64,000 nt of DNA from the NCBI RefSeq assembly GCF_003385955.1, contig NZ_QRDW01000001.1:727893-791892 (forward strand), in the 5' to 3' direction. The DNA comes from Aestuariispira insulae. Lineage in GTDB: Bacteria > Pseudomonadota > Alphaproteobacteria > UBA8366 > Aestuariispiraceae. The position numbers and the translations under genes were made by a program. How positions within the stretch are numbered: the stretch's first letter is position 1; every line of letters starts with the position of its first letter. Of the stretch, positions 1 through 9,383 are shown piece after piece. The notes under the pieces were generated by a model. The model did not search any database. It saw nothing but the letters and a program-made list of their open reading frames with translations, and was not told the DNA's origin.

Positions 1-697
1 CCAGTTCCGGGAAACGGTCACAAACGGCCAAGGCATCGGTGATTTCCTGACCAAAATAGTCGACCAGGACCGTTACCGGTTCGTCCGGGAAGGTTTCGTG
101 ATACATCTCGGCGGCGCGCACGGTGGAACCGGCATAGCCGATCAGGGCATGTGGCATGGTGCCTAGACCGCGTGGCTGGCCAAAATATTGTGCTGTTGCA
201 TCTGTCGCATTACCGATAAAGCCAACAGCGCCCCCTTTGCGCTGGGCCCGTTCCGAGCCGACGGAAGCCGCATAGGCCATAATTTCTGCCATTTCCAGCC
301 CGGCACAATGTCTGGCATCCATGGCCAGGAAAGCAGTCTCACGCAATTCCATACACATGGAAAAGGCGTTATAGGCCGCAACACAGGCAGGCCCGATCCG
401 CTGCAGGAACAGGGTTTCCAATTCCACCAAGTTAAAGAAAGACCCGGTCAGATACATCAGCGGCTCACCGGCCCCGACCCAACGGCCTTCGTCAAAACGC
501 AGATCAACCTCATAGTCGAACCCACGTTCCTTTGCCACCCGATCCAGCCATTCCAGGGCCAGGCGCGGCGCGGAAATCACCGGCCTGCGCATGAAGATGG
601 CATAGGTTACTGGCTTGTCGCCAAAACGACCGATAATTTCACGGGTGCGCCTGAAATAGGCATCCGTCCAGTTTGGAATATCCGGCGTCGCAGCCAT
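1..697 (-). CDS. Nicotinate phosphoribosyltransferase-like protein (partial, C-terminus off window)
   Basis: About 232 N-terminal residues lie in the window; the rest continues past base 1. The start is ATG at 697, preceded by a GAGGGG ribosome binding site. The segment ARHCAG, followed by GAVGFIGNATDATA and GTMPHALIGYAGS, matches the phosphate and base-binding core of the nicotinate/quinolinate phosphoribosyltransferase fold. GTMPHAL is typical of NAPRTase. Known family role: nicotinate plus PRPP gives nicotinate mononucleotide in NAD salvage. It lies downstream of the DAHP synthase on the same strand with a 74-base gap, so co-transcription is possible, though a hairpin at the aro stop codon lies between them. 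Assignment to NAPRTase rather than another type II PRTase is by motif only. Confidence 0.72.
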   Translation of the reverse strand, partial: MAATPDIPNWTDAYFRRTREIIGRFGDKPVTYAIFMRRPVISAPRLALEWLDRVAKERGFDYEVDLRFDEGRWVGAGEPLMYLTGSFFNLVELETLFLQRIGPACVAAYNAFSMCMELRETAFLAMDARHCAGLEMAEIMAYAASVGSERAQRKGGAVGFIGNATDATAQYFGQPRGLGTMPHALIGYAGSTVRAAEMYHETFPDEPVTVLVDYFGQEITDALAVCDRFPEL

Positions 698-760
698 TTT
701 CCCCTCATGAACCGCTAGATCGTTATTGTCTTATCGGGCCGGAACCCGGTGGATTGGAGA

Positions 761-782
761 CGGCTTCCCGATCAGGAAGCCG
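761..782 (-). terminator. Hairpin spanning the DAHP synthase stop codon
   Basis: CGGCTTCC (761-768) pairs perfectly with GGAAGCCG (775-782) around a six-base loop that contains the TGA of the upstream gene. No T-tract follows on the minus strand, so it may stabilise a 3' end or weaken read-through rather than act as a classical terminator. Confidence 0.3.
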
Positions 783-2154
783 CCGCCAGTTCAGAGACTC
801 CGCCTTCACGCGCCGCTTTCAGCTCTTCTGCCAGCAGGAAGGCCAGTTCGAGCGCCTGGGCACCGTTGAGACGCGGATCACAATGGGTGTGGTAACGCAT
901 GGACAAATCATTTTCCGTGATTTCCTGGGCTCCGCCCAGGCATTCGGTCACGTCCTTGCCGGTCATCTCAAAATGAACACCACCCGCGTGGCTGCCTTCC
1001 GCACGGTGCACATCAAAGAAGCCACGCACCTCGGTCAGGATCCGCTCAACCGGGCGGGTCTTGAAACCATTGTCCGCCTTGATGGTATTGCCATGCATCG
1101 GATCACAGGACCAGACGACCTTGCGGCCTTCGCTCTGTACCTTGCGCACCAGGGCAGGCAGATGTTTTTCCACCTTATCATGGCCCATGCGCGCTATCAG
1201 GGTCAGTCGACCGGCTTCGTTGGTCGGGTTGAGCATATCGATCAGGCGGATCAGTTCGTCCGGGTCCATGGTCGGCCCGCATTTCATGCCGATCGGGTTA
1301 TCAACACCGCGCAGGAATTCAACATGGGCACTGTCCGGCTGACGGGTCCGGTCGCCGATCCACAGCATATGTGACGAGCAATCATAGAACTTCCCGGTCA
1401 GGCTGTCGCGGCGGGTCAGCGCCTCTTCATACCAAAGCAACAGTGCCTCATGGGAGGTATAGAAGTTTGTTTCCTGGAATTGCGGGACATTTTCGTCGCT
1501 GACGCCACAGGCTTCCATGAAGCTCAAGGCTTCATCCACGCGCTTGGCCAGTTCCTGGAACCGCTCGCCCTGCGGGCTATTGATCACGAAATCCAGGTTC
1601 CACTGGTTCACTTTGTGCAGGTTGGCAAAGCCGCCCTGGGCAAAGGCACGCAACAAATTCAGGGAAGAGGCCGCCTGGTTATAGGCGCGCATCATCCGTT
1701 CCGGATCGGGAATGCGGGCGTCAGCAGTGAAGTCGATACCGTTGATAATATCACCGCGGTAGCTGGGCAGTTCCACACCGTCGATCACTTCGTTGGGGGC
1801 AGAGCGCGGCTTGGCGAATTGACCGGCCATTCGGCCGACCTTGACCACCGGGCAGGATGCGCCAAAGGTCAGAACCAGGGCCATCTGCAGCATCACCTTA
1901 AAGGTATCGCGAATGCTGTCGGCGGAGAATTCGGCAAAGCTTTCCGCGCAATCGCCGCCCTGCAGCAGGAAGGCATTGCCCTCCGCCACGGCACCCAATT
2001 CACGCTTCAGGCGGCGGGCCTCCCCGGCAAATACCAGCGGCGGACAGGAACGAAGCCCATCCTCGACAGCTTCCAGCTTTGCCTGATCAGGATACTCGGG
2101 CACCTGCTGGATCTGTTTTGTCCTCCAACTCTGCGGCGTCCATTCTCCGGCCAT
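772..2154 (-). CDS. aroG: 3-deoxy-7-phosphoheptulonate (DAHP) synthase, class II
   Basis: The 460-residue product is a full-length class II (plant-like, AroA-II) DAHP synthase. It condenses phosphoenolpyruvate and erythrose 4-phosphate, the first step of the shikimate pathway. Visible family segments include [11 protein letters not shown] near the N-terminus, the [14 protein letters not shown] block, [30 protein letters not shown] and a C-terminal GGVHFEMTG, and the conserved metal and substrate residues fall in them. An in-frame upstream extension to 2217 exists. I chose ATG 2154 because GGAGAG lies just upstream and the protein then begins [11 protein letters not shown], as is usual for the family. 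The symbol is used loosely, since class II enzymes are also named aroF, aroH or aroA. Confidence 0.95.
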   Translation of the reverse strand: MAGEWTPQSWRTKQIQQVPEYPDQAKLEAVEDGLRSCPPLVFAGEARRLKRELGAVAEGNAFLLQGGDCAESFAEFSADSIRDTFKVMLQMALVLTFGASCPVVKVGRMAGQFAKPRSAPNEVIDGVELPSYRGDIINGIDFTADARIPDPERMMRAYNQAASSLNLLRAFAQGGFANLHKVNQWNLDFVINSPQGERFQELAKRVDEALSFMEACGVSDENVPQFQETNFYTSHEALLLWYEEALTRRDSLTGKFYDCSSHMLWIGDRTRQPDSAHVEFLRGVDNPIGMKCGPTMDPDELIRLIDMLNPTNEAGRLTLIARMGHDKVEKHLPALVRKVQSEGRKVVWSCDPMHGNTIKADNGFKTRPVERILTEVRGFFDVHRAEGSHAGGVHFEMTGKDVTECLGGAQEITENDLSMRYHTHCDPRLNGAQALELAFLLAEELKAAREGGVSELAAAS

Positions 2155-2445
2155 TTTCTCTCTCCAACGATTACAAAATTTCAGTCCCAAATGTACATAT
2201 AGTGCGTCTTGCTGCACATTTCGGGAACAAGCGTTCTAGCGGTCTTTTCCAGCCTTGACCACCGGAAATCGCATGCTCCACCCATAAAGATAGCAAATTT
2301 CCCCGCCAGTTCAGCCCCTTTCCTACCCGGCTGGGCAGCCGAAGCATTTTTTTCCACTTTCCAAAATCTCGTAAGGTTGCCGTCAGCTTCATGCCGCATT
2401 TTCCGTCTCATCCAAAACGTACCCCTCAGACGACGGAGATCAGAA
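2155..2445. other. Divergent intergenic region between aro gene and PepSY gene
   Basis: About 290 bases hold the promoters of the leftward DAHP synthase gene and the rightward PepSY/cytochrome pair. An open frame crosses it rightward into the PepSY gene, but it has no family resemblance and lacks a ribosome binding site. I see no clear operator or hairpin. Confidence 0.5.
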
Positions 2446-2757
2446 ATGAAGAAAAACCACACAAGCCTGCTAACCCTTTCCGCCATGGCCGCTGTTTTCG
2501 GCCTGGCCACCGGGGCCGCCATTTACAGTGTTACGGACGCCCGCGCGAATGACAGCATTTCCTGCGCTGCCAATGCCCCGGCCCTAGCCGACGAAAAAAT
2601 CGCCGCCATGCTCGAAGGCGAAGGCTACAAGGTCATGGAAATTGAGCGCGAAGACAATTGCCTGGAAGTTGAAGTCAGCGACGCCCAGGGCAAGGAATGG
2701 GAGCTTTCCATCGACCCGGCATCAGGTCGGATCCTCGCACAGAAAGAGGACGACTAA
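2446..2757 (+). CDS. PepSY domain-containing periplasmic protein
   Basis: A 103-residue secreted protein. Residues 1 to about 36 form a signal peptide (MKKN start, hydrophobic core, likely cleavage after DARA). The rest is a single PepSY-like domain: a helix around EKIAAMLEGEGYKV, then strands LEVEVSD and KEWELSIDPASGRIL, ending in acidic KEDD. PepSY proteins of this size are often found with cytochrome b561 proteins and two-component systems, which is exactly the setting here. The binding partner is unknown; a role in modulating the cytochrome or sensing a periplasmic signal is inference. The start at 2446 has GGAGA upstream. It is separated from the next gene by only three bases, so the two form an operon. 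Confidence 0.8.
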   Translation: MKKNHTSLLTLSAMAAVFGLATGAAIYSVTDARANDSISCAANAPALADEKIAAMLEGEGYKVMEIEREDNCLEVEVSDAQGKEWELSIDPASGRILAQKEDD

Positions 2758-2760
2758 ACC

Positions 2761-3327
2761 ATGCGAAGCTCCCGGCACATGAATAACCAGAACGGGGAAC
2801 CAGGCATCAAGGTCTGGGATCCTCTGATCCGGGTCTTCCATTGGACCCTGGTCATCATGGTTCTGTTCAACCTGATGAATGACGAAGAAGGACAGTTGCA
2901 TCAATTGGCCGGTTATTCCGTGCTGGGATTGCTGACCTTCCGGATTTTATGGGGATTTGTTGGTCCGCATCATGCCCGGTTCAAAAACTTCGTGGCCCGC
3001 CCGACGGAAGTGAAGGCCTATCTGAAAGGCTTCATTTATGGCCATGACAGTCACTATCTGGGTCATAACCCAGCCGGAGGCTGGATGGTTTTGCTCTTGC
3101 TGGGCTGGCTTGCCGTGACGGCTGGCACCGGCAGCATGCTGGCGCTGCCCTCATTTGCAGGACAGGGACTGTTTGAAGGCATTCATGAGGCTTTTGCCGA
3201 AACATTGCCGCTCATTATCACTGTCCATGTCTGCGGCGTGATCGTCTCTGGACTTTGGCACCGGGAAAACCTGGTCAAGGCCATGGTTACCGGCCGCAAA
3301 CCCTATCCGCGTAAAGCAAGTTCCTGA
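2761..3327 (+). CDS. Cytochrome b561 family membrane protein
   Basis: A 188-residue di-haem b-type cytochrome. Four transmembrane helices are visible: around residues 25-42, 48-68, 103-125 and 144-165. Candidate haem-ligand histidines are FHW in helix 1, HQLAGY before helix 2, and ITVHVCG with GLWHREN around helix 4. VWDPLIRVFHW is the family's N-terminal signature. It probably passes electrons from quinol to a periplasmic or membrane acceptor; the partner is not evident. Translation is likely coupled to the PepSY gene. ATG 2779 (MNNQNG) is an alternative start. It converges on the sensor kinase gene, with a hairpin TGATCTG/CAGATCA between them. Confidence 0.88.
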   Translation: MRSSRHMNNQNGEPGIKVWDPLIRVFHWTLVIMVLFNLMNDEEGQLHQLAGYSVLGLLTFRILWGFVGPHHARFKNFVARPTEVKAYLKGFIYGHDSHYLGHNPAGGWMVLLLLGWLAVTAGTGSMLALPSFAGQGLFEGIHEAFAETLPLIITVHVCGVIVSGLWHRENLVKAMVTGRKPYPRKASS

Positions 3328-3330
3328 GAT

Positions 3331-3353
3331 TGATCTGACACCCCCGCAGATCA
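3331..3353. terminator. Hairpin between convergent cytochrome and sensor-kinase genes
   Basis: TGATCTG (3331-3337) and CAGATCA (3347-3353) form a perfect seven-base-pair stem with a C-rich loop in the 27-base gap between two convergent genes. It lacks a T-tract on either side, so the terminator call is weak. Confidence 0.3.
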
Positions 3354-3354
3354 C

Positions 3355-4401
3355 TTAGGATGCTGCTGGAGAGGGCGGGAAGGTCAAGGTAAAGACCGCC
3401 CCGCCCTCCGCTGCGTTTTTTGCGCTGGCCCGCCCGCCATGCAATTCCATGATCCGGGCGACGATGGAAAGCCCCAGGCCCGCCCCGGAACCGCCCATGC
3501 GATCCTTGCGCCAAAAGCGCTGGAACAGTTTGTCCTCGATCCCCGCTGCAAGCCCTTCGCCACGGTCCTGCACTTCGATAACCGGTTGGCCATTCTCCCG
3601 CAAAATGACCGAGACAACGCCAGCCGCCGGGCTGTGCCGTAGCGCATTTTCAACCAAGTTGCGGACCGCCTGGTACAGCGCCTCCTCCAAACCCGGCACG
3701 ATCATCGGATTTTCCGCTCCGATCAATTCCACAGATTTCCCTTCCGCAATAGCAAGAACGGCCATATCCGTTACCACGCGTGCCGCAATGGCCGATAGAT
3801 CAGTTTGGTCATTCTCATGCAAAATCAGGGTTTCCACCTGCGAGGCTTTGAGCATCTGTCCGATCAGCCGGTCCAAGGAATCCAGATCATGGATGAAGGG
3901 TTCAGCCGCGCGTGGATCAATATCCGCCTCAAACCGGGCGCGCAGCACCGCCAATGGCGTACGCAATTCATGCGCGACATCCGCAGTAAAGGCCTTTTGC
4001 TGCTTATAACCCGCTTCCATCCGGTCCAAGGCCTCATTCACCCGATCAACCAGCGGCCGGATTTCCCTCGGAACACCGTTGGTGCTCAGGCGCTGATCCA
4101 TGTTTTCCGGCCCCAGTTTTTCCGCCTCTTCCGACACAGCCATGAGTGGCTTCAAGCTGCTGCGCACGGTTAGGATGATCACGCCGAAACCGGCCGCTAT
4201 GGTCGCAACCATGACCCAGCCAAATTCCTCGATGAATTCGATCATCAATTCATCGGCAATCCGGTCCGCCCCTTCGGAACCATCAAGAATTTCCTGATAT
4301 TCATGCAGCATGATGGCGGAAATGATCACCAACACCGCCAGCGCGATCAGCGAAAGCCGTTTTAGAAGGGTAATGGTGATCGACCGCCCTTTATCCGTCA
4401 T
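3355..4401 (-). CDS. Sensor histidine kinase
   Basis: A 348-residue membrane kinase. Two transmembrane helices (about residues 10-32 and 56-78) flank an unusually short periplasmic loop of some 25 residues. A HAMP region with a linker follows, then the HisKA phospho-acceptor motif ADVAHELRTPLAVLRARF near residue 145. The ATPase domain has the N box NLVENALRHS, the G1 box VQDRGEGL and the G2 box GAGLGLSIVARIMELHGG. It is complete. Its ATG overlaps the stop of the response regulator gene (ATGA), so the pair is translationally coupled. Facing the PepSY/cytochrome b561 genes suggests it controls them in response to an envelope signal. That is inference. Confidence 0.93.
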   Translation of the reverse strand: MTDKGRSITITLLKRLSLIALAVLVIISAIMLHEYQEILDGSEGADRIADELMIEFIEEFGWVMVATIAAGFGVIILTVRSSLKPLMAVSEEAEKLGPENMDQRLSTNGVPREIRPLVDRVNEALDRMEAGYKQQKAFTADVAHELRTPLAVLRARFEADIDPRAAEPFIHDLDSLDRLIGQMLKASQVETLILHENDQTDLSAIAARVVTDMAVLAIAEGKSVELIGAENPMIVPGLEEALYQAVRNLVENALRHSPAAGVVSVILRENGQPVIEVQDRGEGLAAGIEDKLFQRFWRKDRMGGSGAGLGLSIVARIMELHGGRASAKNAAEGGAVFTLTFPPSPAAS

Positions 4402-5078
4402 GCGCCCTCTCCGCCGGTTGCCAAATAACCAACACCGCGCACGGTATGGATCGTGATCCCGGTGCCCGCCTTTTCCAGATTCTTGCGCAGGCGGGACATA
4501 TTCACCTCCACCGCATTGGACGACAATTCATCATCAAAGCCATAGAGCCGGTCTTCTATCACCGCCTTTGGCACAACCTGGCCCGCCCGACGCATCAGGG
4601 TTTCCAGGATATCCAATTCCCGGCGCGGCAATTTTAGGGAAACACCATTCACCGACGCATCCCGTGCAACCGTATCCAGAGTAACAGCCGCCAGGTTTAA
4701 CGTAACACCCAGAACCCCGCCCGGCCGGCGCAACAGCGCACGAATCCTGGCCACCAGCTCTTCCAGAGCAAAAGGTTTGATCAGATAATCATCTGCACCG
4801 CTATTCAGCCCGGTCAGGCGGTCTTCCAGGCCGTCGCGGGCTGTCAGGATCAGAACCGGGGCTTCCCCGCCGCCCCCTCTCAGCCGGCGCAGCACGTCCA
4901 GCCCCTCACCATCCGGCAGCCCCAGGTCCAGGATCAGGGCATCATAACGGGTGGTTTCCAGCGCTGCATAGGCGTCTTCCACCCCGGCCACATGATCAAC
5001 GGTAAAACCTTCCCGTGAGAGCCCTTTGGGCACCAGTTCCATCAGATCCGGATTATCTTCAACGAATAAAAGCCGCAT
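4398..5078 (-). CDS. Response regulator, OmpR/PhoB family
   Basis: A 226-residue regulator. The receiver domain begins MRLLFVEDNPDLMEL, with the acidic pocket in VEDN, the phosphorylation site in ALILDLGLPDGEG and the conserved lysine in LIKPF. The winged-helix effector domain follows (LPRRELDILETLMRRAGQVV and the recognition region NAVEVNMSRLRKNL). Upstream in-frame ATGs at 5141 and 5099 would add residues not found in the family, so I chose 5078, although its ribosome binding site (GCGGGAAA) is modest. The gene overlaps the kinase gene by four bases and lies about 60 bases downstream of the aminotransferase gene on the same strand. Confidence 0.93.
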   Translation of the reverse strand: MRLLFVEDNPDLMELVPKGLSREGFTVDHVAGVEDAYAALETTRYDALILDLGLPDGEGLDVLRRLRGGGGEAPVLILTARDGLEDRLTGLNSGADDYLIKPFALEELVARIRALLRRPGGVLGVTLNLAAVTLDTVARDASVNGVSLKLPRRELDILETLMRRAGQVVPKAVIEDRLYGFDDELSSNAVEVNMSRLRKNLEKAGTGITIHTVRGVGYLATGGEGA

Positions 5079-5137
5079 TTTCCCGCTATATCTCTTCATC
5101 TTAAGTTTTTCAGATATAGCAGGAAACGCGGTGACAT

Positions 5138-6343
5138 TCACGCCGCTTTGATCAGACCGGCCAAACGCCGGATGCCGTCATCAATCTGAGCAGCGCTACA
5201 GGTGGAGAAACAGAGCCGGATGGTGTTGGCGCCGCTGCCATCCGCATGGAAGGCGCCGCCCGGGACAAAGGCCAGCTTTTCCTCATTCAGCGCGCGTTTC
5301 AGCAGTTCTACACCGCTTAATCCTTCCGGCAGTTCCAGCCAGACAAACATCCCGCCGCCCGGCCTGGTATAGCGCACTGTGTCCGGCATCCATTGGTCAA
5401 GAGCCGCCATCATGGCATCGCGCCGCTGACCATAGGCATGGCGCAAACCGCTCATATGCTGGGCCAGAATGGTGGAGGCCAGTTCATGGCCCACAATCTG
5501 ATTCATGGTCGAGGTGTGGAGATCATCCGCCTGTTTCAGGATCACCAGCTTCTCAATCAAAGCGACCGGTGCCAGGGTCCAGCCTACCCGCAAAGCCGGC
5601 ATCAATGTCTTGGAAAAAGTGCCAAGCTGGACCACAAGACGGTCCTCCGCCCCCCAATCGCCCTGACATTCAAGTTGAAACAGGCTTGGCGGCGGCGGCG
5701 CATCGAAATAGAGCGCGCTATAGGCCGTATCCTCAATGACAATGACAGAATATTCATGAGCCAACGCCAGAATTTCATGACGACGTTCCTCGGATAGTGT
5801 GAAGCCGCCCGGATTTTGAAAATCCGGTATGGTATAGAGGATCTTGGCCCCCGCCTTGAACGCCTCTTCAACCGCCTCAGGGATTAACCCGTTCTGATCG
5901 GTTGCAACCGTCAAATAATCCGGACGGCGGCTGCCAAAAACCTGAAGCGCGCCCAGATAGGTCGGATTGGCCACCGACAGCCTGTCGCCCGGATTGATCA
6001 ATGCTTTGGCCAGCAACGACAGGGATTGCTGTGCGCCGTTGGTGACAAGGGTATTGGCTGTGCCAATGCCCGAAGCCTCGCCGCCAGCCTGATCGGCAAT
6101 CCAGCTGCGCAGGGGCGTATAACCCTCGGTCTGGGAATATTGGAAACTCGCACGGAAGGCCTTTTCATCCTGCTGCAGCCGGGACTGGATCGCGGTGCAT
6201 TCCTCCAACGGGAACAAAGCCGGATCCGGAATGCCGCCAGCAAAGGAGAGGATCTGCGGATCGGCCAGCACTTTCAAGAGCTCGCGGATTTCAGAACCAC
6301 GTACCGCCGCCGCATCCATTGAAAATGATTTTGCCCAATCCAT
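5138..6343 (-). CDS. PLP-dependent aminotransferase (fold I, 2-aminoadipate/MocR-like class)
   Basis: A 401-residue free-standing aminotransferase of the LysN/KAT family. The LSFAGGIPDPALFP segment lies near the N-terminus, TNGAQQSLSLLAKAL in the cofactor phosphate region, YTIPDFQNPGGFTLS in the middle, and the Schiff-base lysine in LGTFSKTLMPALRVGW. RLCFS near the end carries the carboxylate-binding arginine. No N-terminal DNA-binding domain is present, so it is an enzyme rather than a MocR regulator. The specific amino donor is not readable; aromatic amino acids, aminoadipate and branched-chain substrates are all possible. ATG 6343 was preferred over 6355 because GGAGCG lies at proper distance. 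Confidence 0.87.
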   Translation of the reverse strand: MDWAKSFSMDAAAVRGSEIRELLKVLADPQILSFAGGIPDPALFPLEECTAIQSRLQQDEKAFRASFQYSQTEGYTPLRSWIADQAGGEASGIGTANTLVTNGAQQSLSLLAKALINPGDRLSVANPTYLGALQVFGSRRPDYLTVATDQNGLIPEAVEEAFKAGAKILYTIPDFQNPGGFTLSEERRHEILALAHEYSVIVIEDTAYSALYFDAPPPPSLFQLECQGDWGAEDRLVVQLGTFSKTLMPALRVGWTLAPVALIEKLVILKQADDLHTSTMNQIVGHELASTILAQHMSGLRHAYGQRRDAMMAALDQWMPDTVRYTRPGGGMFVWLELPEGLSGVELLKRALNEEKLAFVPGGAFHADGSGANTIRLCFSTCSAAQIDDGIRRLAGLIKAA

Positions 6344-6552
6344 GACTCGCTCCATTTACGTCAGCATTATTGACCTTTATTTCCGCAAGAATGATGGCTT
6401 TCTTAGTCAGGGTCAATCAGATTTTTACCGAAATTTCGTGGTGACGCGCATATTTTTGCATTTATTACAAAACCAAAATGATCTTGCCGGCAAAAAAACG
6501 CTCCCTTATCATTGATTTAATCGTTTGAAATCAATTTGTTGACTACCAAATC

Positions 6553-7074
6553 ATGCAGCCTTCACTGACAACTGAGCGCCTCATTCTGACACCGCGGACC
6601 CTGGATGATCTAGATGATTGCATCGCCATGGATCGTGATCAGGAAGTCCGGCGGCATATTACTCCGGAATTCAGGGATAATTTTGTGGAAGCCGATTATC
6701 GTCAAACGCTTCGGGATCGTATCAGCAACTCGCACTATCCGGATGGCCTGGGATGTTGGACGATCCGGAAACGTGCCCCCGGCCAGGCATTTGTCGGAAT
6801 AATCCTGCTGCTGCCGGTGGGAGATATCGGCCCGGAAACCGAAATCGGCTGGCGCCTGCGCAAAGATCAATGGGGATTGGGCTTTGCGACCGAAGCCGCA
6901 AAAGCCCTTCTACACCACGCGTTCATGGAATTGGCGCTTAATAAGATCCTTTGCCTGATCACCCCGGAGAACAAGCGGTCCCTCTCCGTTGCCCGGAAAC
7001 TGGGTTTCACAGCTGATGGGACAAGACAAGCCTGGGGCAGTCAATTTGATCAGTTCACTCTGAGTAATCTTTAA
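6553..7074 (+). CDS. GNAT family N-acetyltransferase (RimJ/RimL-like)
   Basis: A 173-residue acetyltransferase. It begins LTTERLILTPRTLDDLDD, the usual RimJ/RimL opening. The acetyl-CoA binding region is EIGWRLRKDQWGLGFATEAAKALLHHAF, and the C-terminal strand contains NKRSLSVARKLGF. The likely reaction is transfer of an acetyl group to a protein N-terminus, an amino sugar or another amine; the substrate cannot be told. The ribosome binding site is poor. It stands alone, between the divergent aminotransferase gene and the convergent glutathione reductase gene. Confidence 0.88.
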   Translation: MQPSLTTERLILTPRTLDDLDDCIAMDRDQEVRRHITPEFRDNFVEADYRQTLRDRISNSHYPDGLGCWTIRKRAPGQAFVGIILLLPVGDIGPETEIGWRLRKDQWGLGFATEAAKALLHHAFMELALNKILCLITPENKRSLSVARKLGFTADGTRQAWGSQFDQFTLSNL

Positions 7075-7095
7075 TACCGACGCGCACGCCAAAAA

Positions 7096-8448
7096 TCAGT
7101 TGGCCGGCGTGCGCATGGTGACAAACTCCTCCGCACTGGTCGGATGGATGCCGATAGTGGCATCAAAATCCGCCTTGGTCGCGCCCATTTTCATGGCGAT
7201 CCCGATCCCCTGCATAATTTCGCCCGCATCCGGCCCAACCATGTGGGCCCCGACCACCTTGTCGCTAGCCTTATCCACGATCAGCTTCATGAAGGTGCGT
7301 TCATCGCTGCCTGAAAGGGTGTGTTTCAACGCGCGGAACTCGGATTTATAGAGTGTGACTTCGCCATATTGCGCCCGCGCCTCTTCCTCGGTCAGGCCGC
7401 AGGTGCCGATATTCGGCTGGCTGAAAACGGCGGTTGGAATAAACTGATAATCCATCTTCCGCGCTTCGCCATTATAGTTATTGTGGCTGAACACCATGCC
7501 TTCCGCCAGGGCAACCGGGGTCAGCGCCACCCGGTCGATCACATCGCCGATGGCATAAATACTGGGGACCGAAGTCCGGAAATCCTCATCCACCTTGATC
7601 GCGCCCTTGCGATCCAGCTCAACGCCGGCCTGCTCCAGGCCGAGCCCCTCGGTTTTCGGCACCCGGCCCGTGGCATACATGATGAAATCCGCTTCCAGCA
7701 CGGAACCGTCTTCCAACGTCGCGCGCAGGCCTTTTTCAAACTTTTCAATACTGGCAATATTGCTGTCGAATTTAAGATCGACGCCTTTCTTGCGCATCTC
7801 TCCGGCCAGATGATGACGCACATCCTCGTCAAAGCCGCGCAGGAACAAAGGCCCGCGATAAAGCTGGGTCACCTGCGACCCCAGACCTTTGAAGATCCCG
7901 GCAAATTCCACGGCGATATAACCGCCGCCGACCACGATCACCCGTTCCGGGCGCTCTTCCAGGTAAAAGGCCTCATTGGATGTGGCTGCAAATTCCTTGC
8001 CCGGGATATCCGGCACCATCGGCCAGCCTCCGACCGCCACCAGAATCCGTTCCGCCGTGAATGTCCGTTCGCCCACCTCAACCGTATGGGCATCCACAAT
8101 CGTCGCCCGGCCATCAATCAGCTCGACACCGGCATTTTTTAAGAGATTGCCGTAAATCCCGTTCAGCCGCTCAATTTCATTGTTTTTATTGCCGATCAGG
8201 GTCGGCCAATGATGGTCGCGCGCGCCCACGGACCAGCCAAACCCTTTGGCGTCATGAAACTCTTCCGCATAATGGGAGGCATAAACGAATAACTTCTTGG
8301 GCACGCAGCCGACATTCACACAGGTGCCGCCCAGAAACATATCTTCTGCAACCGCCACACGCGCCCCGAAGGATGCCGCCATCCGGCTAGCGCGGACCCC
8401 GCCAGAACCTGCCCCAATGACAAAAAGATCATAATCAAAGCTGGTCAT
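7096..8448 (-). CDS. gor: Glutathione-disulfide reductase
   Basis: A 450-residue flavoprotein disulfide reductase that reduces GSSG with NADPH in the cytoplasm. It shows the FAD-binding [14 protein letters not shown], the redox-active cysteine pair in [14 protein letters not shown], the NADPH-binding [13 protein letters not shown], a second FAD motif [16 protein letters not shown], and the C-terminal [12 protein letters not shown] with the catalytic histidine. The GCVPKKL variant with the nearby YASHYAEEF helix is typical of glutathione reductase rather than lipoamide dehydrogenase. GTG 8451 precedes ATG 8448; I chose ATG because AAGGA is then six bases away. The GST gene in this window implies glutathione use. 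Confidence 0.95.
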   Translation of the reverse strand: MTSFDYDLFVIGAGSGGVRASRMAASFGARVAVAEDMFLGGTCVNVGCVPKKLFVYASHYAEEFHDAKGFGWSVGARDHHWPTLIGNKNNEIERLNGIYGNLLKNAGVELIDGRATIVDAHTVEVGERTFTAERILVAVGGWPMVPDIPGKEFAATSNEAFYLEERPERVIVVGGGYIAVEFAGIFKGLGSQVTQLYRGPLFLRGFDEDVRHHLAGEMRKKGVDLKFDSNIASIEKFEKGLRATLEDGSVLEADFIMYATGRVPKTEGLGLEQAGVELDRKGAIKVDEDFRTSVPSIYAIGDVIDRVALTPVALAEGMVFSHNNYNGEARKMDYQFIPTAVFSQPNIGTCGLTEEEARAQYGEVTLYKSEFRALKHTLSGSDERTFMKLIVDKASDKVVGAHMVGPDAGEIMQGIGIAMKMGATKADFDATIGIHPTSAEEFVTMRTPAN

Positions 8449-8567
8449 CACAATTCCTTCGAATAACTGGTATAATGGTTAGGTTAGCACTCTGTCGGTT
8501 GACGTGCGCCCTAACATGGGGTTCCGTGAGGCAAGCTGCAAGACTGAATTGGTTTGACGTTATCGTG

Positions 8568-8912
8568 ATGAGCCGCCCGATGAAACCCTATACAAAGCTG
8601 CGCCTGTGCATCAATTGGCGGGCCGGCGACGTTTTGCCCTCCTGCGGGCAAAATGGTAGCCGCGGCCTCATTGATCCGCTCGAAAAGGGCCTTGCCGCCG
8701 GAACCAGCGATTTGGAGCTGGAAACCGTGCATTGCATGGGCAAATGCCATATCGGCCCGATACTGCAGTTGATCCCACAGGGCCCGATGCTGTTCGGGGT
8801 CCAGGAAAACGACATCGACACCATTCTCGATTTGCTGGAAAAAGGCCGTTATGAAGATCTGGCGAACCGGTTTGCAGAACCATCGACAACCAAGAAAGCG
8901 GAGGTTTCGTGA
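8568..8912 (+). CDS. Thioredoxin-like [2Fe-2S] ferredoxin domain protein
   Basis: A protein of about 114 residues. Cysteines fall in the pattern of thioredoxin-like ferredoxins: CINW and PSCGQ in the first half, then CMGKCHIGP in the second, suitable for one [2Fe-2S] cluster. Known relatives act as electron carriers or as subunits of NADH-dependent dehydrogenases; which applies here is not shown. The start is uncertain: ATG 8568 (MSRPMKPY) and ATG 8580 (MKPYTKL) both lack a strong ribosome binding site, and a longer frame opens at 8475. Its TGA overlaps the ATG of the next gene (TGATG), indicating coupled translation. Confidence 0.75.
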   Translation: MSRPMKPYTKLRLCINWRAGDVLPSCGQNGSRGLIDPLEKGLAAGTSDLELETVHCMGKCHIGPILQLIPQGPMLFGVQENDIDTILDLLEKGRYEDLANRFAEPSTTKKAEVS

Positions 8913-9352
8913 TGAAGCGCGCCCTTTTCCTTGTGACTGCGGCAACCATCTTGATCGGCGCGGCATCCGGCTTTGCGCAATCCAACCGCAAGGATTGGAT
9001 CCCGCTGGGCGGACTGGGTAAAGCACTTTACCCCAGCGAAACGCGAAAACCGCAATTCCGGCGCGGCGGCAAAAGAATTGAATTTTTTGTCGCGCAAGGC
9101 CAGTTGCCCAACATTCTCTCCCAGAACCTGTCGACCGCCTGCGCACATGGGCGCTTCAACCAGAGAAAAGACAAACGATATTATGTCATCGTCAATTTGG
9201 ATGACGGTCGCAAAAAACGATTTGGTTATGCGGATTCCACCGGTTTCAACCTGCATGACCCGGACCGGAGGGTGGGCCTGAATCAGGTTTATCTGTTTGA
9301 TTTCGACAATACGTCCGAATGCCGGGTCTATGCGGTTGAAAGCAACCTCTGA
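8912..9352 (+). CDS. Hypothetical secreted protein
   Basis: A 146-residue protein I do not recognise. Residues 1-23 form a signal peptide (MKRA, hydrophobic core, cleavage near GFAQ). The mature part is basic, with tryptophan in DWIPLGG, two cysteines (STACAHG and SECRVY) that could form a disulfide, and a likely beta-rich C-terminal half (RYYVIVNLDDG, VYLFDFDNTS). The start ATG 8912 has GGAGG seven bases upstream. It is translationally coupled to the ferredoxin-like gene, so a periplasmic partner function is possible but unproven. Confidence 0.7.
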   Translation: MKRALFLVTAATILIGAASGFAQSNRKDWIPLGGLGKALYPSETRKPQFRRGGKRIEFFVAQGQLPNILSQNLSTACAHGRFNQRKDKRYYVIVNLDDGRKKRFGYADSTGFNLHDPDRRVGLNQVYLFDFDNTSECRVYAVESNL

Positions 9353-9383
9353 CCCGGCGTCACCAACCTAATCTGACTTCGCC

